6,473 nt of DNA from Micavibrio sp. UBA1664 (GTDB taxonomy: Bacteria; Pseudomonadota; Alphaproteobacteria; Micavibrionales; UBA1664). The notes beneath the pieces were generated by a model. It was not told the origin of the DNA and did not search any database. It saw nothing but the letters and a program-made list of their open reading frames with translations. The DNA is taken from NCBI GenBank assembly GCA_002320485.1, contig DCKW01000020.1, positions 1-6,473 of the forward strand. The letters run 5' to 3'. Position numbers and translations under genes: made by a program. How positions within the stretch are numbered: position 1 is the stretch's first letter; each line of letters opens with the position of its first letter. Positions 1-6,473 of the stretch are shown piece after piece.

Positions 1-622
1 AATGTTTGATAGCATCTCTTAGGCTAGGTTGCCCTGTTTCCGGATCCCCGTATTCACTGACCGTAATACGCGCGCTTACTGTATCTGTGTAAGGTTCCCC
101 ATTTTTATCTATACCGCTAAAGCCAAGCATTCGAGATGATCTAATGAATTGCTCGGTACGAAGCCATGCTGAATGTTTGGGGTTTGTTGCGGCTAAAAAG
201 GATTGTTTAGAATTCTGCGGATCATATTTATAATCTGGGGCAACCATTTGTGCATTTGTCATTACGGCAAAGAATTCATCACCCCCGGGATTTGCAATAA
301 TATCTGTATTCCGAAAACCAAACCGTTTCATATGGTTTGCAAATTCTTTGAGAATAAGGTTTCCCCCCTCATCATAACCATGTGTATCGTTGATCCGTTT
401 AAAGCCTGCCAGATCAATATTCATTACTATCCCGCCGATTGATTGTCCCCGTTGGACGCGGCTTTCTTCTTTTTCCAGTTCCCTTTGAAAGCCTCGATCA
501 TTCAGCATACCTGTCAGATATTTATGGTCGGCTTGCTCTGCGCGGAGGGCAAGCTCCGCTAGCGCATCTGTATTTCCCTGAAGCGTTAATTCCACTAGTT
601 GTTCCACGCTCTCTTCATTCAT
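1..622 (-). CDS. GGDEF-domain protein, variant diguanylate cyclase-like (C-terminus cut by window edge)
   Basis: The frame is open from ATG 622-620 to the window edge, giving 207 codons (hence no stop is seen). Residues 1-35 are a short, probably helical lead with no membrane segment or signal peptide, so the protein is probably cytosolic. The GGDEF domain starts near residue 36 (LTGMLNDRGF). Visible motifs are the metal Asp D70, the FKRIND stretch with N78, an RxxD inhibitory-site match at R104-D107, and an intact GGDEF at 113-117, spaced five residues from RxxD as in true cyclases. Two oddities: the usual GHxxGD segment reads GYDEGGN, so the Asp that helps bind guanine is Asn (N88); and the strand resembling the usual SIG strand (ARITVSEYG) lies about 65 residues after GGDEF, longer than normal, suggesting an insertion. 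No Shine-Dalgarno precedes the ATG, and an in-frame stop lies a short way upstream. Family assignment is firm; cyclase activity is uncertain and it could be a degenerate sensor. Confidence 0.85.
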   Translation of the reverse strand, partial: MNEESVEQLVELTLQGNTDALAELALRAEQADHKYLTGMLNDRGFQRELEKEESRVQRGQSIGGIVMNIDLAGFKRINDTHGYDEGGNLILKEFANHMKRFGFRNTDIIANPGGDEFFAVMTNAQMVAPDYKYDPQNSKQSFLAATNPKHSAWLRTEQFIRSSRMLGFSGIDKNGEPYTDTVSARITVSEYGDPETGQPSLRDAIKH

Positions 623-628
623 TAAAAT

Positions 629-657
629 ATTATATATTATACATAATATTACATCAA
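629..657 (-). promoter_or_regulatory. sigma-70-type promoter of the 1-622 GGDEF gene, possibly leaderless
   Basis: On the minus strand a TTGATG -35 element (657-652) is followed by a 17-bp spacer and a perfect TATAAT -10 element (634-629). Only six bases separate the -10 box from the ATG at 622, so the expected transcription start falls on or next to the start codon. This fits the absence of a Shine-Dalgarno. A second TATAAT at 641-636 could serve as an alternative -10 and would leave a leader of only a few bases. The element is inferred from sequence alone; the AT-rich context raises the chance of a coincidental match. Confidence 0.5.
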
Positions 658-660
658 GGT

Positions 661-717
661 AAAATTAAAATCCGGTCCCGGCATTAGGGTTAGGGTAAGG
701 GAGCCGGAACCGGATTT
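661..717 (-). terminator. Rho-independent-type terminator after the 246-residue GGDEF gene (hairpin C)
   Basis: Arms at 717-703 and 682-668 form a 15-bp stem on the minus strand: AAATCCGGTTCCGGC pairs with GCCGGGACCGGATTT, with one G-U wobble and otherwise full pairing. The loop is 20 nt (702-683). The stem is followed at once by TTTTAATTTT (670-661, partly inside the stem). In plus-strand RNA the wobble would be a C-A mismatch and no U-tract would follow, so the element is oriented to stop minus-strand transcription. The loop is larger than in most terminators and carries two ACCCTAA copies, so it may have a further role. Confidence 0.6.
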
Positions 718-802
718 GTGGAGATGAAACATGTTAGGGTTGTTGTCCGGACGGACAAGGGCATGTTTCATTGAAGCGGACGCCACTTTCGAGGCTTAGG
801 GT
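684..802 (-). repeat. Four copies of the heptamer ACCCTAA within 120 bp
   Basis: On the plus strand the copies are TTAGGGT at 684-690, 690-696 (sharing one base), 734-740 and 796-802. I noticed no other copy in the window. The flanking bases differ between copies, so this is not a simple tandem duplication. All four lie in loops or internal loops of predicted stems rather than in the paired arms, which suggests a recognition motif. Confidence 0.6.
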
Positions 803-837
803 TTGGAGGAGGCGCACCGCTTGTCCTGTTAAAATTT

Positions 838-1578
838 TTAATGTCTTGCCTGTTGTTTAAACCTTTTCGTGTTGTACATATCTGAATCCGCCTTGCTTAA
901 AACCACCTCCATACGATCGCCTTTTGTATAGGGTTGTATGCCGAGGCTTGCTCTGATCGCAATGGTTTCATCTTTCCATTTCAAGGTAAGACTATTCAAT
1001 TTTCGTGCCAATTTTTGTAAACGGGCTGATGTTTCTACCGGATGCGCATTTGAAAATATCAGGACGAATTCATCGCCGCCCATGCGTGCCGCCGTATCCA
1101 TCTTTCTGACATGCGCGTTCAATGTTTGTGCGACAAGGACGAGAGCTTCATCGCCTGCTTGATGACCGTATGTATCATTGATGGCCTTGAAATTATCGAG
1201 GTCAATCATGATAAGCAATCCGCCTTTGACCATATCACGGTTTGTTTTTGTCAATTCTTTTTCCAAAGCATCCATAAACCCGCGGCGATTAAGCAAAGTT
1301 GTCAAGGAATCCGTTGTTGCCAATCGTTCCAGTTGTTCAATGTAGTCATTTTTCTCATGTAAGGATTTTTGCGCGGATGCCAATTCTTTTTGCAGTGAGC
1401 GAATGGCATTAAGGGCATACTGGGTCAGCGTCCAGAAGTTGGTTTTGTTAAAATTTCTCTCCGTTGCAAGATGTTGCAGCGTATTGAGGACAAACCCGTG
1501 ATCTTTTACAGGCGTAAGGCCCGGATATAACATATCGAAATTAACATCTTCATTTTGTGTGAGCATTTGCTGCGTCAT
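838..1578 (-). CDS. Diguanylate cyclase, cytosolic, single GGDEF domain
   Basis: The 246-residue protein is predicted to make c-di-GMP from two GTP. Residues 1-60 are an N-terminal region I do not recognise. Residues about 60-88 are charged and heptad-like, a probable coiled coil for dimerisation. The GGDEF domain follows from about residue 89 (TTDSLTTLLNRRGF). Metal ligand D126, guanine-contacting N134 and D143 (FKAIND, GHQAGDE), and GGDEF at 167-171 are all present. The inhibitory site R158-x-x-D161 sits five residues before GGDEF, so product feedback inhibition is expected. There is no signal peptide or membrane helix. An AGAGG ribosome-binding site (1593-1589) lies 10 bases before the ATG and supports this start; the ATG at codon 5 has none. 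The gene diverges from divK-pleD, and the structured 3' region begins 15 bases after its stop. The input signal is unknown. Confidence 0.93.
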   Translation of the reverse strand: MTQQMLTQNEDVNFDMLYPGLTPVKDHGFVLNTLQHLATERNFNKTNFWTLTQYALNAIRSLQKELASAQKSLHEKNDYIEQLERLATTDSLTTLLNRRGFMDALEKELTKTNRDMVKGGLLIMIDLDNFKAINDTYGHQAGDEALVLVAQTLNAHVRKMDTAARMGGDEFVLIFSNAHPVETSARLQKLARKLNSLTLKWKDETIAIRASLGIQPYTKGDRMEVVLSKADSDMYNTKRFKQQARH

Positions 1579-1711
1579 GAATAATATGCCTCTTTTATCA
1601 AATTATATTTACTTGAGAAAAGGAGTTGCGAGGATCGTGCCAAACAGCAAAAAAGCAACATAAAGACAAAAAAGATTGAGGTTGGCCGCTATGCTTGGTA
1701 TTCTCAAGCTT
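1579..1711. promoter_or_regulatory. Divergent intergenic region between the GGDEF gene and divK
   Basis: This 133-bp gap must hold promoters for both directions. For the minus-strand cyclase gene, a TATAAT sequence at 1607-1602 is a possible -10 box, but I see no good -35 at the right distance. For divK I see no convincing -35/-10 pair, and no TTAA-N7-TTAA CtrA box of the kind that controls cell-cycle genes in Caulobacter. The divK side is rich in A and contains a GAGG (1678-1681) placed 9 bases before an ATG at 1691. Confidence 0.35.
1678..1693 (+). promoter_or_regulatory. Shine-Dalgarno-like GAGG that would favour a longer DivK
   Basis: GAGG at 1678-1681 is 9 bases from the ATG at 1691, a good spacing, whereas the homology-supported ATG at 1712 has no purine-rich site in front of it. 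If ATG 1691 is used, DivK gains the seven residues MLGILKL at its N-terminus. Both starts are in the same frame and could both be used. Confidence 0.35.
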
Positions 1712-2092
1712 ATGTCACATAAAATTATGATCGTTGAAGATAACGAATTAAATATGAAACTATTCAACGACTTGCTTGAGGCGCATGGCTATAAAACAGT
1801 CACAACCCGTGACGGGACAAAGGCCGTTGATATCGCCATGGCTGAAAAACCCGATCTCATTTTAATGGATATCCAGCTACCGGAGGTGTCCGGACTGGAC
1901 ATTACAAGGCAAATTAAGGATAATGACGAATTGAAAAGCATTCCGATTATTGCCATTACGGCCTTTGCAATGAAAGGCGATGAGGATAAAATACGCGAGT
2001 GCGGTTGCAACGGCTATGTGTCAAAACCTATATCAATTACAACGTTTATTGAAACAGTCCGAGACCATTTAGAGCAAAAAGAACAAGAATAA
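1712..2092 (+). CDS. divK: DivK, single-domain response regulator of the cell-cycle phosphorelay
   Basis: The 126-residue protein is a lone receiver (REC) domain with no output domain. Acidic pocket residues E9 and D10, phospho-acceptor D53 (LMDIQLP), T83 and K105 (SKPIS) are all present. The sequence VEDNELNMKLF and the TAFAMKGDE segment are characteristic of DivK, and D53 has the same number as in Caulobacter. In that model DivK is phosphorylated by DivJ, dephosphorylated by PleC, and acts through DivL and CckA on CtrA activity. The start is chosen by alignment to that family. In-frame alternatives are ATG 1691, which has a GAGG 9 bases upstream, and TTG 1676; these would add 7 or 12 residues. 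pleD follows after 5 bp, so the two genes are an operon. Identity is confident; the exact start is not. Confidence 0.93.
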   Translation: MSHKIMIVEDNELNMKLFNDLLEAHGYKTVTTRDGTKAVDIAMAEKPDLILMDIQLPEVSGLDITRQIKDNDELKSIPIIAITAFAMKGDEDKIRECGCNGYVSKPISITTFIETVRDHLEQKEQE

Positions 2093-2097
2093 TAATT

Positions 2098-3535
<1,438 letters not shown>

Positions 3536-3537
<2 letters not shown>

Positions 3538-3564
3538 AAAATCCCCTTTAAAAGGGGATTTTTT
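3536..3564. terminator. Bidirectional terminator between convergent pleD and ndk
   Basis: A perfect 29-bp palindrome centred on base 3550: AAAAAATCCCC and GGGGATTTTTT flank a TTTAAAA centre. Both strands give a GC stem followed by a run of six T, so it can end transcription from pleD (plus) and from ndk (minus). Its left arm begins inside the pleD stop codon (3535-3537). Confidence 0.88.
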
Positions 3565-3568
3565 ATTA

Positions 3569-3594
3569 GCGGGAGGTGTTCACCTCTTAACCGC
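3569..3594 (-). other. Small hairpin overlapping the ndk stop codon
   Basis: GAGGTG (3573-3578) and CACCTC (3581-3586) form a compact stem, with an outer GCGG/CCGC pairing (3569-3572 with 3591-3594) that encloses the ndk stop at 3589-3587. It lies just before the bidirectional terminator in the ndk transcript. It has no T-tract of its own. It could protect the 3' end or be incidental. Confidence 0.3.
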
Positions 3595-4009
3595 AAATTT
3601 CTGTCTGAGCGAAGAAATAAGACACTTCACGTGCGGCTGATTCTTCGGAATCAGAACCGTGAACTGAATTTTCACCAATAGACAGGGCAAAATCCTTGCG
3701 GATTGTACCTTCATCGGCATTTGCAGGGTTTGTGGCACCCATAATCTCGCGGTTTTTTAAAACGGCATTTTCGCCCTCCAAAACCTGTAATACAACGGGT
3801 TCTGAAATCATGAAATCAACAAGCTCGCCAAAGAAAGGACGCTCGCTGTGCTCTGCATAAAACCCTTCGGCCATTTGGCGGGACAGGCAAACACGTTTTT
3901 GTGCAACGATACGCAGGCCAGCTTCTTCAAAGCGCTGATTGATGGCGCCTGTCAGATTGCGTTTTGTTGCATCCGGTTTGATGATCGAAAGTGTTCTTTG
4001 AACAGCCAT
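3587..4009 (-). CDS. ndk: Nucleoside diphosphate kinase
   Basis: The 140-residue enzyme transfers the gamma phosphate of ATP to other (d)NDPs through a phospho-histidine, keeping nucleotide pools balanced in the cytosol. The family signature NSVHGSDS is present with active-site H117. Nucleotide-site residues K11 (IIKPDA), Y51, R87, T93, R104 and N114 are all in their expected places, and the length is typical. The ATG at 4009 follows a strong GAGGA ribosome-binding site (4022-4018) with an 8-base spacer. The gene lies downstream of alaS on the same strand but has a promoter of its own in the 103-bp gap. It converges on pleD across a shared terminator. Nothing unusual is seen in the protein. 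Confidence 0.97.
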   Translation of the reverse strand: MAVQRTLSIIKPDATKRNLTGAINQRFEEAGLRIVAQKRVCLSRQMAEGFYAEHSERPFFGELVDFMISEPVVLQVLEGENAVLKNREIMGATNPANADEGTIRKDFALSIGENSVHGSDSEESAAREVSYFFAQTEICG

Positions 4010-4050
4010 AATATTTATCCTCTTTTGATTGTTAGAATTCTGTGACCGTG

Positions 4051-4078
4051 GTTATAACAGATTAGGAAAATCAGGCAA
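4051..4078 (-). promoter_or_regulatory. Probable ndk promoter
   Basis: On the minus strand TTGCCT (4078-4073) and TATAAC (4056-4051) are separated by 16 bp. The transcription start would be about 35 bases before the ndk ATG, leaving room for the GAGGA ribosome-binding site. No convincing terminator for alaS was found in the gap, so some read-through from alaS is possible. Confidence 0.45.
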
Positions 4079-4112
4079 TATGTTTCTTGGCTAATAAATA
4101 AATTGACGGTTT

Positions 4113-6473
4113 TTAACCCGCCAATTTGGCTTCAATCGAGGTGACGGCATCATTGGCCGCATCGGCATTCGGTCCGCCAGCTTGAGCCATATCGGGGCGT
4201 CCGCCGCCGCCATTGCCACCCAATGCTTGCGAGCCAATCTTGACAAGTTCCACCGCGTTGTATTTGTCGGTTAAATCTTGCGTAACACCCACAACAATCG
4301 AAGCCTTGCCATCATTTGTTGCGACCAATGCTATCACTCCCGAGCCGATTTTTGACTTTAATTGATCTGCCATCGGTTTAAGGTCTTGCGGCGCAAACCC
4401 GTCCAACACCTTACCGATATATTTAACAGAGCCGATTGTTTTAATATCTTTATCGGATGTCTCTGCCCCTTGGGCACGGCGCAAATCCGCAATCTGTTTT
4501 TCGATCGCACGGTTGGCGGCGCGAATTTCATCGGCAGAGGCCCCGCACATTTCGGCCTGACCGCCGAGCATTTTTAAATCTTTCAACAATGCGTCAAATT
4601 GCGCGCGTAGGTGATCCAGCTCCAGCTTGATTGCATTATCTTTTTCCGCCAAATAGGCATCCACACGGTCACCCGTGATCGCCTCAATCCTTCTAACACC
4701 TGCGGACACGGCGGATTCCGCAACAATCATAAATTTGCCGATATCACCTGTTTTCTTCACGTGTGTTCCGCCGCATAATTCAACAGAATAGGCGTGTTCA
4801 CCCGTGTCGCGTCCCATTGAGACAACGCGTACCTCGCTGTCGTATTTTTCACCGAACAGGGCGCGTGCGCCGCTACCCTTGGCCTCGTCCAGATCCATAA
4901 TGCGGGTTACAACAGGTGTATTCGCTTCAATCTCGGCAATGACATCAGCCGTTATTTTCTCCAGCTCATCCTTTGAAATGGATTTCGGATGTGAAATATC
5001 AAACCGTGTGCGCGTATCATCTTGTAACGAGCCTTTTTGAGCCACATGATCACCCAAATGCTGGCGCAAAGCCTCGTGGAGGAGGTGGGTTGCCGAGTGG
5101 TTGCCGCGAATGGCATTGCGACGATCCGTATCGATAGCCAGTGCAGCCGAATCGTTTGCGTGGAGATTGCCACTTGTGACGTTGATCTGATGCGCCCAGA
5201 TTTTGCAAAGCTTTTTCTTTGTATCGGTAACCATTGCCTTTGCGCCTTCATCTGTTGCAATCGTTCCGGTATCGCCGACCTGTCCGCCGCTTTCGGCGTA
5301 GAAAGGAGTTTGGTTGACAATAACAAAGCCTGTTTCGCCGGCGGCAAGATTGTCAACCAACGCGCCATCTTTAACAATTGCCAAAATTTGCGCTTCGCAA
5401 GTCTCTTTGTCATAGCCGAGAAACTCGGTCGCACCGCATTTATCCTCGACATCAAACCAGATTGTTTCGTTTGCTTCATCGCCCGACCCCGCCCATGACG
5501 CACGAGCCTTTGCCTTGGCATCTGCCATGGATTTTTCAAACCCTTCCATATCGACGGAAATATTCTTGGCTTTCAAGGCATCTGCAGTCAAGTCGATCGG
5601 AAAACCGAACGTGTCGTAGAGCCTAAAGGCCTTGTCGCCTTCCAGAGTGCCGCCTTCGCCAAGGCGTTCGGATTCCTCATCCAACATTGACAATCCGCGC
5701 TCTAATGTCGTTTTGAAGCGTGTTTCCTCCAGCTTTAATGTTTCGTTCATTAAAGATTGCGCGGCAATAAGCTCAGGATAGGCTTCGCCCATTTGTTTAA
5801 TCAACTCAGGCACCAGACGGTACATCAACGGGTCTTGCGCGCCCAGAATATGGGCGTGCCGCATGGCGCGGCGCATGATACGGCGCAAAACATATCCGCG
5901 ACCGTCATTGGACGGCATCACGCCGTCTGCCATCAGAAAACACGTGGAACGTAAATGGTCTGCAATGACCTGATGCGAAGCTTTTTGTTTTTCATTCTCA
6001 GGGTCGGTTGATAATTTGTTGGCGATATCACCGATCAGGGCCTGAAAAATATCAATTTCATAATTGGTGTGAACGCCTTGTAAAATGGCGGCAATACGCT
6101 CCAGCCCCATGCCCGTGTCAACCGATTGAGCAGGCAGATCGATTTTACGGTCGGGCAGTTGCTCATACTGCATGAAAACATTGTTCCAGATTTCGATGAA
6201 ACGGTCGCCGTCTTCCTCAGCAGATCCCGGAGGGCCGCCCCAGATATGGTCGCCATGGTCGTAAAATATCTCCGTACATGGGCCGCAAGGGCCTGTATCG
6301 CCCATGCGCCAGAAATTGTCATCAGTCGGAATACGGATAATTTTATTATCGGAAAATCCTGTTACTTTCTTCCAGATTTCGGCCGCCTCCTCATCCGATG
6401 TGTGCACTGTCACGCATAGTTTGTCGGCAGGCAGGCCGAATTCTTTCGTAACCAATTCCCATGCAAAGGCAAT
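4113..6473 (-). CDS. alaS: Alanyl-tRNA synthetase (N-terminus beyond the right edge)
   Basis: The enzyme charges tRNA-Ala with alanine and hydrolyses mischarged Ser or Gly. The frame is open to the window edge (IAFAWELVTKEF...), giving 786 residues. Family length is about 875-890, so roughly 90-100 N-terminal residues, including class II motif 1, lie outside. Positions below count from the first visible residue. The catalytic core has the GDTGPCGPCTEIF segment (58-70) and motif 3 DTGMGLERI (119-127). A helical tRNA-recognition region follows. The editing domain has HSATH (459-463) and CGGTH (567-571), whose His/Cys residues bind zinc. The C-terminal C-Ala domain contains the Gly-rich GGNGGGGRPDMAQAGG (752-767). 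A TTG codon at 6455 could be mistaken for a start but lies inside the conserved core. No frameshift or missing motif is seen. Confidence 0.97.
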   Translation of the reverse strand: MAFAWELVTKEFGLPADKLCVTVHTSDEEAAEIWKKVTGFSDNKIIRIPTDDNFWRMGDTGPCGPCTEIFYDHGDHIWGGPPGSAEEDGDRFIEIWNNVFMQYEQLPDRKIDLPAQSVDTGMGLERIAAILQGVHTNYEIDIFQALIGDIANKLSTDPENEKQKASHQVIADHLRSTCFLMADGVMPSNDGRGYVLRRIMRRAMRHAHILGAQDPLMYRLVPELIKQMGEAYPELIAAQSLMNETLKLEETRFKTTLERGLSMLDEESERLGEGGTLEGDKAFRLYDTFGFPIDLTADALKAKNISVDMEGFEKSMADAKAKARASWAGSGDEANETIWFDVEDKCGATEFLGYDKETCEAQILAIVKDGALVDNLAAGETGFVIVNQTPFYAESGGQVGDTGTIATDEGAKAMVTDTKKKLCKIWAHQINVTSGNLHANDSAALAIDTDRRNAIRGNHSATHLLHEALRQHLGDHVAQKGSLQDDTRTRFDISHPKSISKDELEKITADVIAEIEANTPVVTRIMDLDEAKGSGARALFGEKYDSEVRVVSMGRDTGEHAYSVELCGGTHVKKTGDIGKFMIVAESAVSAGVRRIEAITGDRVDAYLAEKDNAIKLELDHLRAQFDALLKDLKMLGGQAEMCGASADEIRAANRAIEKQIADLRRAQGAETSDKDIKTIGSVKYIGKVLDGFAPQDLKPMADQLKSKIGSGVIALVATNDGKASIVVGVTQDLTDKYNAVELVKIGSQALGGNGGGGRPDMAQAGGPNADAANDAVTSIEAKLAG

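Larger units (their letters stand above)
661..837 (-). ncRNA. Candidate structured RNA: three stem-loops exposing ACCCUAA, in the 3' UTR of the GGDEF gene
   Basis: Reading the minus strand from the stop codon at 840-838, three hairpins follow in order. Hairpin A (822-774): AAGCGG/CCGCTT, a one-base bulge, then GCGCC/GGCGT. Hairpin B (771-724): ATGAAACATG/CATGTTTCAT with an inner TTGTCC/GGACAA stem. Hairpin C (717-668) is the terminator-like stem. Each leaves ACCCTAA unpaired: once in A (802-796), once in B (740-734), twice overlapping in C (696-690, 690-684). Stems A and C each contain a pair that is G-U in minus-strand RNA but C-A in plus-strand RNA, which points to minus-strand expression. 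Hairpin A's loop also contains CCTCCTCC (812-805), complementary to Shine-Dalgarno sequence. I recognise no known RNA family. It may be a 3'-UTR-derived small RNA, a protein-binding RNA, or a leader of the 1-622 gene. No internal promoter was seen. Confidence 0.42.

Noticed and set aside
203..687. Plus-strand open frames at 203-442 and 439-687
   Set aside because: They lie antisense to the minus-strand GGDEF frame, which has clear conserved motifs. Their own translations show no recognisable domain and no ribosome-binding site.
684..696. TTAGGGTTAGGG as true telomeric repeat or eukaryotic contamination
   Set aside because: Only two full units are present, inside a hairpin loop flanked by clearly bacterial genes. 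The same heptamer recurs singly in two neighbouring hairpins.
684..802. CRISPR array
   Set aside because: The repeats are only 7 bp, irregularly spaced and sit in different stems. There are no equal spacers and no cas genes.
661..837. Known c-di-GMP riboswitch (class I or II)
   Set aside because: The three separate stems do not match the class I two-helix fold with its GNRA tetraloop and receptor, nor the class II pseudoknot layout as I know them.
1579..1711. CtrA-binding box upstream of divK
   Set aside because: No TTAA-N7-TTAA or close variant was found in the gap on either strand.
4952..5539. Long alternative frames inside alaS (minus 4952-5539, plus 5037-5498)
   Set aside because: They overlap the well-conserved alaS editing domain in other frames. 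Their translations are low in recognisable motifs and look like shadows.
6453..6455. TTG at 6455 as the alaS start codon
   Set aside because: The frame continues upstream to the window edge with conserved residues (IAFAWE), and the product would lack class II motif 1. The gene is simply cut by the window.

Overview
The window reads as chromosomal DNA from an alphaproteobacterium. The main evidence is a divK-pleD pair in the same order and with the same key residue numbers as in Caulobacter crescentus. The genus cannot be fixed from this sequence. The base composition is moderate and lower in GC than Caulobacter. Nothing looks like a phage, transposon, plasmid or CRISPR locus.

Left part (1-1578, minus strand): two GGDEF-domain genes follow one another. 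The first in transcription order, at 838-1578, is a complete cytosolic diguanylate cyclase with intact active and inhibitory sites. The second, 1-622, runs off the left edge. It keeps the GGDEF and RxxD motifs but has an altered guanine-binding position and an extended segment after the GGDEF motif. Between them lies about 215 bp of non-coding DNA that is the most unusual part of the window. In minus-strand RNA it folds into three consecutive stem-loops, and each one exposes the heptamer ACCCUAA in unpaired sequence (four copies in all). The last stem-loop runs into a U-rich tract like a terminator. A strong promoter for the 1-622 gene follows immediately, placed so that its transcript may be leaderless.

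Middle part (1579-3537, plus strand): the divK response regulator and the pleD REC-REC-GGDEF diguanylate cyclase are 5 bp apart and almost certainly co-transcribed, divergently from the 246-residue cyclase. By the Caulobacter model DivK acts in cell-cycle and polarity phosphosignalling, and PleD makes c-di-GMP when phosphorylated. With three GGDEF genes and DivK within 3.5 kb, this is a c-di-GMP and cell-cycle signalling cluster.

Right part (3536-6473, minus strand): a near-perfect palindromic bidirectional terminator separates pleD from convergent ndk (nucleoside diphosphate kinase). Upstream of ndk, with ndk's own promoter in the gap, is alaS (alanyl-tRNA synthetase), cut by the right edge and lacking roughly its first 90-100 residues. 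Both are ordinary housekeeping genes with intact motifs.

The candidate for something undescribed is the three-hairpin minus-strand RNA at about 661-837. It could be a 3'-UTR-derived small RNA, a structured leader of the downstream GGDEF gene, or a protein-binding RNA. The fold and repeated motif are visible in the sequence; the function is inference.
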